Shown piece by piece: positions 15,808 to 25,094 of a stretch of 64,000 nucleotides of DNA (position 1 is the first letter of the stretch; each line of letters begins with the position of its first letter). Under the pieces are notes generated by a model that searched no databases, was not told the origin of the DNA, and was given only the letters and a program-made list of their open reading frames with translations. The position numbers and the translations under genes are program-made. Origin of the DNA: Deltaproteobacteria bacterium (GTDB taxonomy: Bacteria > Desulfobacterota > Syntrophia > Syntrophales > JACQWR01); NCBI GenBank assembly GCA_016209105.1, contig JACQWR010000004.1:1-64000 (forward strand), given 5' to 3'.

Positions 15808-16802
15808 TGGCCCCTGAGCTCGCGGACCGCATCTTCGACTCGTTCAGCGGCGCAAGCGATTCGGCGCCATTGCCTGACCTCTGCCCTCCCCTTCTTGCCG
15901 AGCAGAAAATCGCCTGGAAGGAACTCGGGGAAGGGTATGCCGGCCTGCAGGCAGTACGGGTGAGGGAATTGCAGTGCAATGGATTCTCCGTAAAACTGCA
16001 ATATAACCCGAAAAGGATAGCCAGTACCGGCGCAAACCTTGAGCCGGGGTATATAGAAAAAAGACCCTGCTTTCTATGCCCGCAAAACCTGCCCGCGACG
16101 CAAAAGGGCATCCTGTACCGGGGGGAGTTTTTTGTCCTGTGCAATCCCGCTCCCATATTCAATCCCCACTACACTATCTCGAATACAGGACACCTTCCGC
16201 AATTGTTTGCCGCAGCCTTGCCTTCTTTTCTGCAACTGGCGGCTGACTTCGGAGAACGATTCACCATCCTTTACAACGGCGCCGCATGCGGCGCCTCCGC
16301 CCCCGACCATCTGCACTTTCAAGCCGTGCCTGCGGGATCAATGCCGGTTGAGGATGATCTTTGCCAGACCCAAAAACGCCACCTGGTAAAACAGGGGAAC
16401 GATGCATTCCTGTCCGGCACGAGAAGTACCGGGAGGGCAGCCATTATCATAGAAGGAAAAAACCGGGCGGGAATGGAAGACCTGCTGAAAAAGGCGATGG
16501 CGGCAACAAAAAAAATCCTGGCGGCGCCGGGAGAACCGATGGTCAATATCTTCTGCACTTACCGCGACGCCGGATGGCGCCTTTTCCTGTTCCCGCGCCG
16601 GAAACACCGGCCGGACATCTATTTTGCTGGGGAGGAAGAGAAGATTCTGGTCAGCCCGGGGGCGGCGGAAATGGGCGGCGTGGTCGTAACCCCCCGGGAA
16701 CAGGATTACCGGCGCCTCGATGCCGCTACGATAGAGTCTATTTTCAATGAAGTATCGCCGGATCAGGAATCCCTGAACCGGATACTGGATGAAATACCGT
16801 AA
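15807..16802 (+). CDS. DUF4922/GalT-HIT-like nucleotidyl transferase or phosphorylase
   Basis: This 331-residue protein has PCFLCPQNLP and NPAPIFNPHYTI in the first half and PDHLHFQAVP near residue 170. This matches the DUF4922 family, related to the HIT/GalT fold and to plant GDP-L-galactose phosphorylase. The His-x-His-Phe-Gln element would be catalytic. GGGGG precedes ATG 15807. Overlap with the glycosyltransferase gene suggests it handles the nucleotide sugar used or released there, which is inference. Confidence 0.75.
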   Translation: MAPELADRIFDSFSGASDSAPLPDLCPPLLAEQKIAWKELGEGYAGLQAVRVRELQCNGFSVKLQYNPKRIASTGANLEPGYIEKRPCFLCPQNLPATQKGILYRGEFFVLCNPAPIFNPHYTISNTGHLPQLFAAALPSFLQLAADFGERFTILYNGAACGASAPDHLHFQAVPAGSMPVEDDLCQTQKRHLVKQGNDAFLSGTRSTGRAAIIIEGKNRAGMEDLLKKAMAATKKILAAPGEPMVNIFCTYRDAGWRLFLFPRRKHRPDIYFAGEEEKILVSPGAAEMGGVVVTPREQDYRRLDAATIESIFNEVSPDQESLNRILDEIP

Positions 16803-16814
16803 TCCTTTGGCGGA

Positions 16815-17615
16815 TCATCGCAACCGTCCGATCATGATTCCCGCGCGGGACGTATCCGCCGCCAGGTAACGATAGAGCGTTTCCCGGGAGAGAACGACCT
16901 GTTTCTCAACCTGAGAAGCATGCAGGAGATGAACCTTCCCTCTGATGCGTATGGCAAGCCCCGCGTGGCTTACATCCAACCCCTCTTTCCCCGTGGTGAT
17001 CCCGATCAGGTCCCCGTCCAGTATCCTGTCCGCCAAATCATTCAGCTCCCGTTTCGGGATATGGAAGAGGCGGTGGCGTGAGCACCGTTTTTCCACGGCA
17101 AGCATCTCCCGGCAGACACCGGGGCTCTTCAGGGCGGGATACCTGGCGGAATTCGCGGTCATGAAATTGATTGCCCGGTGACGAGGACTGCCGCCGATTT
17201 CACGGGTGACATCCTTCAGTATCCCTTTTCTCTGATTGTCACGCAGCCAGTCGGAAAAATAGTGGAGACGCGAAGCATAACCATTCAACCGTCCCCCGCG
17301 GTAGCGCGTCCGCGTCAGGGCGGCGGTGTAGCGGGAAAAATCCTCTTCACCGTTTTTCAGCAGCCGGGCCAGCACGACGGCATTCTCGACAAAGGTGAAA
17401 CAGTCGAATTGCCGGAGATTCACCACGAGCTTCTCCGCGCCCTGTCGTTCAATCGTGCCGCTTGCATAGGGGCTTCCCAGAAAGAATCTGCCCACCATAA
17501 CCGCCAGTTCGCCGACCGGACGCGCCGTATTTTCCGGGGAACGCAAGCACTGCAACAGTTCCCGAACAATGCGGCGATCTTCCGGTTTAACAGTCAGACA
17601 GGTATCTCCGGCCAT
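16815..17615 (-). CDS. DUF1460 (amidase-like, NlpC/P60-type fold) protein
   Basis: This 266-residue protein fits the N-acetylmuramoyl-L-alanine amidase-like DUF1460 family: FDCFTFVENAVVLARL with the candidate catalytic cysteine, and DVSHAGLAIR with the histidine. I see no signal peptide from the start chosen (ATG 17615, AGAGG seven bases upstream); a GTG ten codons upstream lacks a ribosome site. It converges with the DUF4922 gene and lies close to the M15 peptidase, supporting a cell-wall role. Confidence 0.75.
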   Translation of the reverse strand: MAGDTCLTVKPEDRRIVRELLQCLRSPENTARPVGELAVMVGRFFLGSPYASGTIERQGAEKLVVNLRQFDCFTFVENAVVLARLLKNGEEDFSRYTAALTRTRYRGGRLNGYASRLHYFSDWLRDNQRKGILKDVTREIGGSPRHRAINFMTANSARYPALKSPGVCREMLAVEKRCSRHRLFHIPKRELNDLADRILDGDLIGITTGKEGLDVSHAGLAIRIRGKVHLLHASQVEKQVVLSRETLYRYLAADTSRAGIMIGRLR

Positions 17616-17692
17616 CCCCTTGCCTCTTTTTTTTACCGATAGCACGAAAAATCATATTTCTCAAAACACCTCTTCGGTGTTAAAGTAAAACC

Positions 17693-18277
17693 ATGATTGT
17701 GGACAGCAACCTGTCATTTGACGAAGCCATTGCCGGAACGGACGCTCCCCTGGATGTGATCGGAAAGCTCTGTCTTGTTGAGGTGTGCTATTGGTCTTTC
17801 GACGGGAAAATGCATCAGGGGCAGCTGGTGGTTCAGAAAGAGCTCAGGCAGGATCTCTCGGATATATTTACGCTCATTCAAAACACGGGGTTCAAGGTCG
17901 CTCAAGCAATACCCCTGGTAAAATACGGCTGGTCGGATGATCTCTCCATGGCGAACAACAACTCTTCCGCCTTTAATTACCGTTTCGTCGCCGGCACCCG
18001 GAGGCTTTCCCTCCATGCCGCCGGGCGGGCGGTGGATATAAATCCTTACCAGAATCCGGTCATTTATAAAGACGGCGGCAGCGCGCCTCCCGGCGCATCA
18101 TACAATCCCGCAGCGGACGGAACCCTTCAGGAGGGAAGCCCCGTCGTGCAGTTATTCAAGTCCCGGGGGTGGCGCTGGGGCGGCGATTTCGAATCCGTTC
18201 GGGACTACCACCACTTCGAAAAGACACCGCTTGATGCGAGTACGATCCCGAAGGCCCCTCAAAGGTTGTTGAAATAG
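17693..18277 (+). CDS. M15-family peptidase (D-Ala-D-Ala carboxypeptidase or L-Ala-D-Glu endopeptidase type)
   Basis: This 194-residue protein has zinc-binding elements of M15: SLHAAGRAVDINPY (H and D ligands) and the C-terminal DYHHFEK with the third histidine. SRGWRWGGDF precedes it, as in endolysin-like members. There is no signal peptide. It is divergent from the DUF1460 gene, with only 77 bases between starts that must hold both promoters. Confidence 0.85.
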   Translation: MIVDSNLSFDEAIAGTDAPLDVIGKLCLVEVCYWSFDGKMHQGQLVVQKELRQDLSDIFTLIQNTGFKVAQAIPLVKYGWSDDLSMANNNSSAFNYRFVAGTRRLSLHAAGRAVDINPYQNPVIYKDGGSAPPGASYNPAADGTLQEGSPVVQLFKSRGWRWGGDFESVRDYHHFEKTPLDASTIPKAPQRLLK

Positions 18278-18288
18278 CCGCCTTTATA

Positions 18289-18410
18289 GGCTGCTCAAAA
18301 ACGTCCAGGTGCAAGGCCCCCGAAATCCTTCGCCATGAGGCGTACTAATACGTACGTCGAATGGCGAAAGATGAGGGAAACGCCGCAGATGGGCGTTTTT
18401 CAGCAGCCTG
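18289..18410. repeat. ~122-bp dispersed repeat C, copy C1
   Basis: The ends are inverted: GGCTGCTCAAAAACG and CGTTTTTCAGCAGCC. The middle (CTTCGCCAT..GTACTAATACGTAC..ATGGCGAAAG) is also palindromic. A second copy is at 52413-52536. It lies between two convergent genes, so it probably also ends transcription from both sides. Confidence 0.85.
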
Positions 18411-19694
18411 TCAGTCGCGGTAAAAGCTGATCCTGTCAATCCACATGCTGCCCTCGGTTTCCCTGTTTATATCGCAACCGATGATAAAGATCATCCCTTC
18501 GATCCGGTTCAGGCGCATTGTCTGGTCGCCCACTACGGCACCTGCCTTTGCCGCACCCTGTTTTATCCATCGCCGTGCAATCACCAAGCTTTCAAAGGGT
18601 ATCCTGATTTTTTGCCATTCCGTGCCGACTTGAAAAGCCCCATTCCATCTATCCATTTGGTTGGGGTTATCGGGATTGGAGCTATCCATGTTAAAATATA
18701 CGGATATGTTCCCCGTCGCCCGGGCATAAAACTCGATGCCGCTATATAAGGAGAGGTCGCGCTTTTTTCTGTTGCTCGCGGCGGCAAGTATGTCTCGCTG
18801 ATTTTCGAATTGGAAATCCATCCTCAGGGAGTTTGTTGAACCATCTGCGCCGGTACTGTCGTCTTTTAAGACCTCGTAATAGGCATTGCCTCGGCCAATT
18901 CTACGATAACCGGCCATCCAGGAAGGGTCGAGTTTTGCAGCCTCAAAATTCTCGTTCCAGGGATCTGAATCCCGCATTTCCATTGGACTGAAAAGCCTCG
19001 TTTTCAGGGAAATCGCCGCGACGGCCTGTCCGGTCCTCGTATTGAGCAACCGCAGATTGATGTCCCATTCGTTTTGCATATCGGCCAGCGTACCCGTCAA
19101 AATCAGGTCGGCAATCATCAATTTCCCCGCGAACTTGTCCGGCGTTTCCCTGGCCATGCCGCTCAAGCTCAATTCCAGCTCGTTCATAACGGCCTTCAGC
19201 TTAGACCGCTCCACAACGATAAACTGGCCGGAATCCACCAGGGCAGAGGTAAGCCCTTCCAGCGTCACCCTGCCCGCATCCTTCTGGTTGCCCCTGATAA
19301 CCTCGAAATCGGTCACCGCTAAAGTCTTCTTTGGCACCTTCAGCTTCAAGGTTGTTCCGGAGGCAAAGGACACGGGTTTCTCAAACGCAATCCGCGCGGC
19401 ATTTCCCCGCATTTCTTTAACCGTAGCCATCTGGCCGCCCACCTCCGTCGCCGCGCCTTCAACGAGGAGACTCTTCTGCACAACCTGCTGCGCAAGGTCG
19501 CTGATGGGAGACCCCGGCGTTTTCTTAATCTCGGGAACCTTCAGCAGCAGGCCGACCTCGTTCCCCGCAACATCCTGCACTGTCCCCTCCAGGAAGAAGA
19601 GATTGGCCATGCCCGCCTCCTCCTTTGTTCCCATACCGGCGCAGGCAGCAAACAATAAGACAACACCCATAAAAAGGATTTTCACTGTCTTCAT
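18411..19694 (-). CDS. Lipoprotein with a CsgG-like domain and a C-terminal carbohydrate-binding-like (CIA30/CBM11) domain
   Basis: This 427-residue protein starts at ATG 19694 with a lipoprotein signal (VVLLFAAC). Residues about 130-235 carry the CsgG/FlgO-like pattern: LAVTDFEVIRG, LVDSGQFIVVERSKL, ADLILTGTLADM. The last 190 residues begin FSPMEM and look like a CIA30 or CBM11 jelly-roll (SGIEFYARATGN, WQKIRIPFESL, MIFIIGCDINRE). Outer-membrane location is likely. Function unknown. Confidence 0.75.
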   Translation of the reverse strand: MKTVKILFMGVVLLFAACAGMGTKEEAGMANLFFLEGTVQDVAGNEVGLLLKVPEIKKTPGSPISDLAQQVVQKSLLVEGAATEVGGQMATVKEMRGNAARIAFEKPVSFASGTTLKLKVPKKTLAVTDFEVIRGNQKDAGRVTLEGLTSALVDSGQFIVVERSKLKAVMNELELSLSGMARETPDKFAGKLMIADLILTGTLADMQNEWDINLRLLNTRTGQAVAAISLKTRLFSPMEMRDSDPWNENFEAAKLDPSWMAGYRRIGRGNAYYEVLKDDSTGADGSTNSLRMDFQFENQRDILAAASNRKKRDLSLYSGIEFYARATGNISVYFNMDSSNPDNPNQMDRWNGAFQVGTEWQKIRIPFESLVIARRWIKQGAAKAGAVVGDQTMRLNRIEGMIFIIGCDINRETEGSMWIDRISFYRD

Positions 19695-19762
19695 AATGCC
19701 CCCCGAACAATAATGACGGCGTGCACCGCTACGGTCATGCACCCTCCGGCACGACGATATAT

Positions 19763-19951
19763 CTATGCCTCTGTCCTCTTTCGCCGGAAAAAGTTCGTCA
19801 GGAACTCCGTATCCAGCGGGGAAAGGTCGAATTTGAATGCAGCCTCGTGAATCAGCTTACCGCGAGACTGCGCGGGGTCTTCCTCAAGACGGGAGGATAT
19901 CCATTTAACAGCCTTGCGGATATCCTCTCCTTCTGGCATGATATTGGACAT
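19763..19951 (-). CDS. Small conserved helical protein
   Basis: This 62-residue protein, MSNIMPEGEDIRKAVKWISS at its start, has AAAGGAG nine bases before ATG. It looks helical and charged, ending FLTNFFRRKRTEA. I believe similar proteins occur in other Desulfobacterota, but have no name for it. It lies 68 bases upstream of the CsgG-like lipoprotein gene on the same strand. Confidence 0.65.
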   Translation of the reverse strand: MSNIMPEGEDIRKAVKWISSRLEEDPAQSRGKLIHEAAFKFDLSPLDTEFLTNFFRRKRTEA

Positions 19952-20046
19952 TGTTGCATACTCCTTTTCTATCGATTAGAAAGCCGCCTGCCTCTCAAGA
20001 ACGGCAAAACGATATGACGGCTGGTTAGGAAAGACTTTATAATGCC

Positions 20047-20120
20047 GTCATTTCGAGCAAAGCGAGAAAGCTTCATGAGAACAAACTATGAAAAGATATC
20101 TCCCTTTGGGCGATATGACC
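20047..20120 (-). repeat. Dispersed repeat D, copy D2
   Basis: GTCATTTCGAGCAAAGCGAG to CTTTGGGCGATATGAC, the reverse orientation of D1. It is flanked by actttataatgcc, also shared with D1 and D3. The rest of 19952-20234 shows no gene. Confidence 0.75.
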
Positions 20121-20234
20121 TCTTATAACTGAAACACTGCACGAGCGTTTCGGCGGATACTTTAACTCAGGAATTTCATAAAGGCAAGCAGCTTCCATAA
20201 GCCATGAAACGTTACCCGATAAGGAGACGCTGAC

Positions 20235-21887
20235 ATGAACATACACGACCTGGCGGGCAAACCGGCGCCCGAAACCATGCTGGTCAATGTGCCAAGGCTG
20301 GTTAACGCCTACTATACGGTGCATCCCGATATCCAGAACGTCTCCAACCGTGTGGCCTTCGGCACGTCCGGACACCGGGGATCATCGCTCAAAGGCAGTT
20401 TCAATGAGGATCATATCCTGGCCATAACGCAGGCGATCTGCGATTATCGGAAAACGAAAGGAATAAGCGGCCCGTTGTTTCTCGGCAGGGACACGCATGC
20501 GCTCTCGGAATCGAGCCTGATTACGGCGCTGGAGGTGCTTGCCGCAAACGGCTCCACGGTGATGATACAGGAAGGGCGCGGATATACCCCCACGCCCGTT
20601 ATTTCCCACGCAATCATCGTTTACAACAGAGGGCGGAAGTCGGGCCTGGCGGACGGGATCGTCATCACGCCTTCCCACAATCCACCCGAAGACGGCGGCT
20701 TCAAATACGACCCGCCGCATGGAGGTCCTGCCGACATGGATATCACGACCTGGATCGAGAGCCGGGCCAACGACCTCATGAAAAAGGATAACCGGGAGGT
20801 GAGGCGGATACCCTGTGAAAAGGCCCTCGCCGCGGATACGGTGCGCGAGTACGACTACGTAAAGCCCTATGTGGATGATCTCAGCAACATCATTGATATG
20901 GAAGCGATACGCGGGGCGGGAATCAGGATCGGCGTTGACCCGCTGGGGGGCGCGGCCGTCGCCTTCTGGGAGCCCATTACGGAACGCTATGGCCTCGCAA
21001 TAGACGTGGTCAACAAAACCATAGACCCGACCTTCGGCTTCATGACCGTGGATCGGGACGGGAAAATCCGGATGGACTGCTCTTCTCCCTATGCCATGGC
21101 GCGCCTGATTGATCTGAAGGAAGGATACGACATCGCCTTCGGCAACGACCCCGACGTGGACCGGCACGGCATCGTGACGCCCGGCTCGGGACTGATGAAT
21201 CCCAATCACTATCTGGCCGTGGCGGTCAGTTACCTGTTCGGGAACCGCCCCCGCTGGGGAGCCGACGCCGTGGTGGGAAAAACCCTCGTATCGAGCAGCT
21301 TGATTGATCGGGTGGCGCTGCGCCTGGGGAAAAAACTCTGGGAAGTGCCCGTGGGATTCAAATGGTTTGTGGAAAGACTCCTCGACGGCTCCTGTGGATT
21401 CGCCGGGGAGGAAAGCGCCGGCGCAAGTTTTCTCCGTCTGGACGGAACCGCCTGGACGACGGACAAGGACGGCATCATCATGGGGCTGCTCGCGGCGGAA
21501 ATAACGGCTCGGACCGGGCGCGATCCGGGCGAGCATTACCGGGCCCTCGCGGAAGAGTTGGGCAATCCGCTCTATGAGCGGATAGACGTGTCGGCAACGC
21601 ACGATCAGCAATCGGTTCTCAAAAGCCTTTCCCCCGCGGACGTACCCGGCAACTCCCTGGCGGGAGAAACAATTATCGCCAAACTCACGACCGCCCCGGG
21701 AAATGGGAGTCCTATCGGCGGGCTCAAGGTCGTCACGGAAAACGGATGGTTCGCAGCCCGGCCGTCCGGCACCGAGGAGATATACAAGATCTACACGGAA
21801 AGCTTTAAAGACAAGACCCACCTGAAGCGGATACAGGAAGAGGCGCAAACCATGGTGGCAAGCGCATTTTCCCGCTCCGGTTTCTGA
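20235..21887 (+). CDS. pgm: Phosphoglucomutase (alpha-D-glucose specific)
   Basis: This 550-residue enzyme interconverts glucose 1-phosphate and glucose 6-phosphate. [13 protein letters not shown] is the N-terminal phosphate loop, [20 protein letters not shown] contains the phosphoserine, [10 protein letters not shown] binds magnesium, [10 protein letters not shown] binds sugar, and [12 protein letters not shown] binds phosphate at the end. The length matches E. coli Pgm. AAGGAG lies eight bases before ATG. It feeds nucleotide-sugar and glycogen synthesis. Confidence 0.95.
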   Translation: MNIHDLAGKPAPETMLVNVPRLVNAYYTVHPDIQNVSNRVAFGTSGHRGSSLKGSFNEDHILAITQAICDYRKTKGISGPLFLGRDTHALSESSLITALEVLAANGSTVMIQEGRGYTPTPVISHAIIVYNRGRKSGLADGIVITPSHNPPEDGGFKYDPPHGGPADMDITTWIESRANDLMKKDNREVRRIPCEKALAADTVREYDYVKPYVDDLSNIIDMEAIRGAGIRIGVDPLGGAAVAFWEPITERYGLAIDVVNKTIDPTFGFMTVDRDGKIRMDCSSPYAMARLIDLKEGYDIAFGNDPDVDRHGIVTPGSGLMNPNHYLAVAVSYLFGNRPRWGADAVVGKTLVSSSLIDRVALRLGKKLWEVPVGFKWFVERLLDGSCGFAGEESAGASFLRLDGTAWTTDKDGIIMGLLAAEITARTGRDPGEHYRALAEELGNPLYERIDVSATHDQQSVLKSLSPADVPGNSLAGETIIAKLTTAPGNGSPIGGLKVVTENGWFAARPSGTEEIYKIYTESFKDKTHLKRIQEEAQTMVASAFSRSGF

Positions 21888-22016
21888 AGCCCCTTTCCGG
21901 TAGCCGCGGTGCTCCGCATTTCCGGCACGACAGAAAAAAATGTGGCAATTTTCTCTAATTAGTATTATGGAGAATTCTCATTAAAATCACGTGATAGAGG
22001 TTCCCAAGAGATAGTT

Positions 22017-23324
22017 ATGAGATCGGACATTGCAAAAAGCGGCAGCGGCCTCATTTATGAAATACGGCACATCGTCGCCGTGGCCAGCAAGCTGAAAGAA
22101 TACGGCGTGGAGGTGAACTGGGAAAACATCGGCGACCCGGTACAGAAAGGGGAATCAATACCCGGCTGGATGAAAGAAGTTCTCATTGGACTGTTAAATG
22201 AGAATCTCACCTATGCCTACTCGCCCACCAAGGGTGTTGCGAAAACACGGGAATTCCTCGCGGAACGGGTCAACAAACGGGGCAAGGTGCAGATTACCGT
22301 CGAGGACATCATCTTCTTCAACGGCCTCGGCGACGCTATCGCACGGGCCTACAGCTCCATCCACGTGGATGCCCGGATTATCATGCCGGAACCGACTTAT
22401 TCCACCCATTTCCTGGCGGAGGTTCTGCATGCCTCCTTCCCGCCCAACACCTACCGGCTCAATCCCTACAGCGGCTGGAGGCCGGACATCCGGGAGTTGG
22501 AGCAGAAGGTGAAGAGCCATCGCGCCATCGTAGGCATCCTCGTCATCAACCCGGACAATCCCACGGGTTACGTCTATTCCGAGGAAACCCTCCGTCAGAT
22601 CGTGGAGATCGCCCGGAAATACGACCTGTTCGTCGTCTTTGATGAGACCTACCATAACATTCTGTACAACGGGAAAAAGACGGCGCTGCTTTCGGACATC
22701 ATCGGGGAGGTGCCGGGCATCAGCATGAAGGGCATCTCCAAGGAATTCCCCTGGCCCGGGTCGCGGTGCGGCTGGATCGAGGTGTACAACGCCGATAGAG
22801 ATCACCGGTTCGCCCGTTACATAGATGCCATCCTGAACCAGAAGATGTCGGAAGTCTGCTCGACGACGCTGCCGCAACTGGCGATACCGAAGATATTCAC
22901 CCATCCCGAATACGGGAGTTACTTAAGCGAGCGCGTTCGCCATTATGAAAAACTTTCCAATATCGCCTACAACATTCTCAAGGACGTTCCCTACCTTATC
23001 GTCAACCGGACGAACGGCGCTTTCTACATGACAGCGGTCTTCAACGAAGCGGTCCTGAACGGCAGGCAGAGGTTGCCCATCAAGCAGCCGGAGATAAAAC
23101 AATACATTGAAAAACTGGTGGACGATGACAACATCGAGTTCGACAAGCGCTTCGTCTATTACCTCCTGGGCACCACGGGCATCTGCGTCATCCCCCTGAC
23201 CTCCTTCTTTACCGCCCTTCCCGGTTTCCGCATGACGCTCCTGGACCGGGACGAAGGCAAATTCGAGTCCGTCGTGAAATCCATCGCGGAAAATGTCGTA
23301 CGCTTCGTGGAGTCTTCAAAATAG
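22017..23324 (+). CDS. PLP-dependent aminotransferase, class I/II (AlaA/AspC-like)
   Basis: This 435-residue aminotransferase has the fold type I signature: NPDNPTGYVYS, VVFDETYHNI and the lysine in GISKEFPWPGSRCGW. The last part (GTTGICVIPLTSF) is unusual for AspC but found in longer archaeal-like relatives. An alanine- or aromatic-type transamination is likely. No strong Shine-Dalgarno is seen; the start follows the first conserved segment. Confidence 0.85.
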   Translation: MRSDIAKSGSGLIYEIRHIVAVASKLKEYGVEVNWENIGDPVQKGESIPGWMKEVLIGLLNENLTYAYSPTKGVAKTREFLAERVNKRGKVQITVEDIIFFNGLGDAIARAYSSIHVDARIIMPEPTYSTHFLAEVLHASFPPNTYRLNPYSGWRPDIRELEQKVKSHRAIVGILVINPDNPTGYVYSEETLRQIVEIARKYDLFVVFDETYHNILYNGKKTALLSDIIGEVPGISMKGISKEFPWPGSRCGWIEVYNADRDHRFARYIDAILNQKMSEVCSTTLPQLAIPKIFTHPEYGSYLSERVRHYEKLSNIAYNILKDVPYLIVNRTNGAFYMTAVFNEAVLNGRQRLPIKQPEIKQYIEKLVDDDNIEFDKRFVYYLLGTTGICVIPLTSFFTALPGFRMTLLDRDEGKFESVVKSIAENVVRFVESSK

Positions 23325-23465
23325 GTTTGTTCTTTGCGCAGGCAGTTAAGTAAAATCAGCCTGTCACCTTACTCCGTGCCTTCGATTCCCCAGGGGGAAA
23401 AGCGGAAAAATAGTATGGTGTCCCCAGATTCAGATTCCAGATTCCCCAGATTCCGCCAAACGGGC

Positions 23466-23552
23466 ATGACCACCGATTGGCTCAAGGATCAAGGGCTTCT
23501 GTCAGTCAAAGAGCAGTGGGTTCACATTCACTACCCGGCTACGGCCCGGTAA
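23466..23552 (+). pseudogene. C-terminal tail of a group II intron maturase
   Basis: This in-frame stretch of 28 residues (MTTDWLKDQGLLSVKEQWVH, then IHYPATAR and stop) matches the usual end of group II intron reverse transcriptase-maturases. Nothing upstream (23325-23465) looks like the reverse transcriptase; it contains short direct repeats (cagattcc..agattcc). This is a 5'-truncated copy. Confidence 0.7.
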
Positions 23553-23557
23553 TCTCT

Positions 23558-23630
23558 GTGAACCGCCCGGTGCGGACCCGCATGCCGGGTGGTGTGGGGG
23601 CTGGGGGAGAAAACCCCCCGGCTACCCGAT
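23558..23630 (+). ncRNA. Group II intron 3' end (domain IV end, V and VI)
   Basis: Six bases after the maturase stop comes GTGAACCGCCCGGTGCGG, a GCATGCCGGGTGG stem, then GTGGGGGCTGGGGG / CCCCCCGGCTAC around GAGAAAA, and the 3' end CTACCCGAT. This is the usual end of ORF-bearing bacterial introns, probably class C. No 5' half exists in the window, so it cannot splice. Confidence 0.7.
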
Positions 23631-23668
23631 TAGCGGACGCTTTGACCCGTAAAGAAAATTAATTTCTT

Positions 23669-24823
23669 TCATTTCATGCCAAATAAAAATCGTAAGACCT
23701 TGACCCTTTTGATCAGGAGATCGTACATCGCAATAATCACCGCAAATGACAAGGCAGCAAGCGTGATGTATTTCACCATGACGCTCGTTTCCCAATGGGC
23801 CATATAGAAACCAAATGTGACGATCACTGTTTGATGGAGTATGTAAAAGGGCAATACGGCTTCTCTGGCATATTTCAAGAGCTCATTATTGAAGTTGAGA
23901 TATTTACTCCCAAAACCCAATATGGCCATAAGCCAGAACCAGGAATTGAAGGAGCGGAAAAAAAACGTCACGATATACTTGCCGAAATCTCCCAGCGGAG
24001 CTAAATCGATACGGAAAACAAACATCAAACTGGTGGTCACAAGCCCCAGAGCCAATGAAGTGAATCTCAACCTTTCCAAAGCTTCTCTACACCTTGAATC
24101 AAATGCTATGAGGAAGCCCGTCACATAAACAACGAGATATGTGAGAAGGCTCCATCCCCCGAAAGCCCTGAATCCCGCACCTTTGGGCTGCAGGTTGACC
24201 AGCAATTCCATCAAGAAGAGGGGGATGCCGAAAAGAAAGAGTGCTCCGTTTTTCGCAAAAAAACCTGCTGCCCCTGCAATGAGTTCTTGAATCCTTGCTC
24301 TTTTGAGAAAGATAAAGATTGGCAACGTCAGAAAAGTAAAAACAAAAAGGATTTGCAGATACCATAGATGAAGGCCCATCCAGGCAAAATTCCCCCCAAA
24401 GGCGTAGAAGCCCTGAAAATAGCGGGGATAGAACTCAAGAAAGGTGCCGGCAAATTGACCGTGACTGGAACGTTCAATCCAGACTTGTACCGGGACGAGC
24501 AGTATGAAGGTGCCAAATAGGAAAGGAATGGCAAGGCGCCGCCATCTGTTGACAAGATAACGTCCGGTGTTCCGGGAATTCAGCGAGTAGTAGGAGCTGA
24601 TACCTGAAAGCACAAAAAAAAGAGGCATGATCCACTGGACCACAATTGAAACAAAGAGGGTCATGCCTTCACTTAATTGGTTGTTCTTCACATGCCAATC
24701 TTCATGATTGAAGAATCGGGCACAATGAAAGGAAAATATACACAGCATTGCCAGCACGGTCAGCCAATCATTATCATCGCGCCTTGCCTGCTTGCCGAAT
24801 TCTGACGAGGGTGATGTTTTCAA
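23669..24823 (-). CDS. Membrane acyltransferase, family 3 (OafA/OpgC-like)
   Basis: This 384-residue protein has about ten hydrophobic helices. It begins with DNDWLTVLAMLCIFSFHCAR, where the histidine of acyltransferase 3 proteins is expected, and contains MPLFFVLSGISSYYSL. The family O-acylates surface sugars or lipids. I chose TTG 24823 because GGAGGA lies six bases upstream. The open frame extends 66 codons further, but that part reads through the palindromic repeats and is not credible. Confidence 0.82.
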   Translation of the reverse strand: MKTSPSSEFGKQARRDDNDWLTVLAMLCIFSFHCARFFNHEDWHVKNNQLSEGMTLFVSIVVQWIMPLFFVLSGISSYYSLNSRNTGRYLVNRWRRLAIPFLFGTFILLVPVQVWIERSSHGQFAGTFLEFYPRYFQGFYAFGGNFAWMGLHLWYLQILFVFTFLTLPIFIFLKRARIQELIAGAAGFFAKNGALFLFGIPLFLMELLVNLQPKGAGFRAFGGWSLLTYLVVYVTGFLIAFDSRCREALERLRFTSLALGLVTTSLMFVFRIDLAPLGDFGKYIVTFFFRSFNSWFWLMAILGFGSKYLNFNNELLKYAREAVLPFYILHQTVIVTFGFYMAHWETSVMVKYITLAALSFAVIIAMYDLLIKRVKVLRFLFGMK

Positions 24824-24911
24824 AAGTATTCCTCCGCATGTCAATCTCTTTTCTGGGGATGACGGAACCCCTTCACACATCACACGAAACAATACGCTAC
24901 CTTTGCTCGCT

Positions 24912-25086
24912 AATCGCGGCGCTGACCCGTGGAACGAAGCTTGCTGTGCCGCAGGCACATGCAAGCGAGAGCCATCGAGGTCAAGTGCCTTGTTCCGGCG
25001 CAAAGCGCCGGGGCAAGGCACTTGACGAAGCCAGCGCCGCGATTCCCGGCCGCTCTCAGCGATCGGTCTGAAGCAGAGGGTTAGGC
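24912..25086 (-). repeat. attC-like left half and inverted B repeats (copy B3)
   Basis: On the minus strand, after the SGNH gene stop, GCCTAAC (25086-25080) is a perfect RYYYAAC, followed by CCGATCGC..GCGGCCGG. It runs into repeat B (GGGAATCGCGGCGCTGGC.., 25050-25014). Next is a long palindrome GTCAAGTGCCTTG..CAAGGCACTTGAC (24980-25026). A second inverted B arm ends at 24912. No gene is seen in 24824-25094. Confidence 0.65.
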
Positions 25087-25094
25087 CTAAAAAT

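Noticed and set aside
20382..21848. 488-codon minus-strand ORF opposite pgm
   Set aside because: It is the antisense shadow of a clear phosphoglucomutase gene; high G/C at third positions keeps the frame open.
24824..25021. 66-codon N-terminal extension of the acyltransferase
   Set aside because: It reads through palindromic repeat B; a TTG with a strong ribosome site stands at 24823 where the family homology begins.
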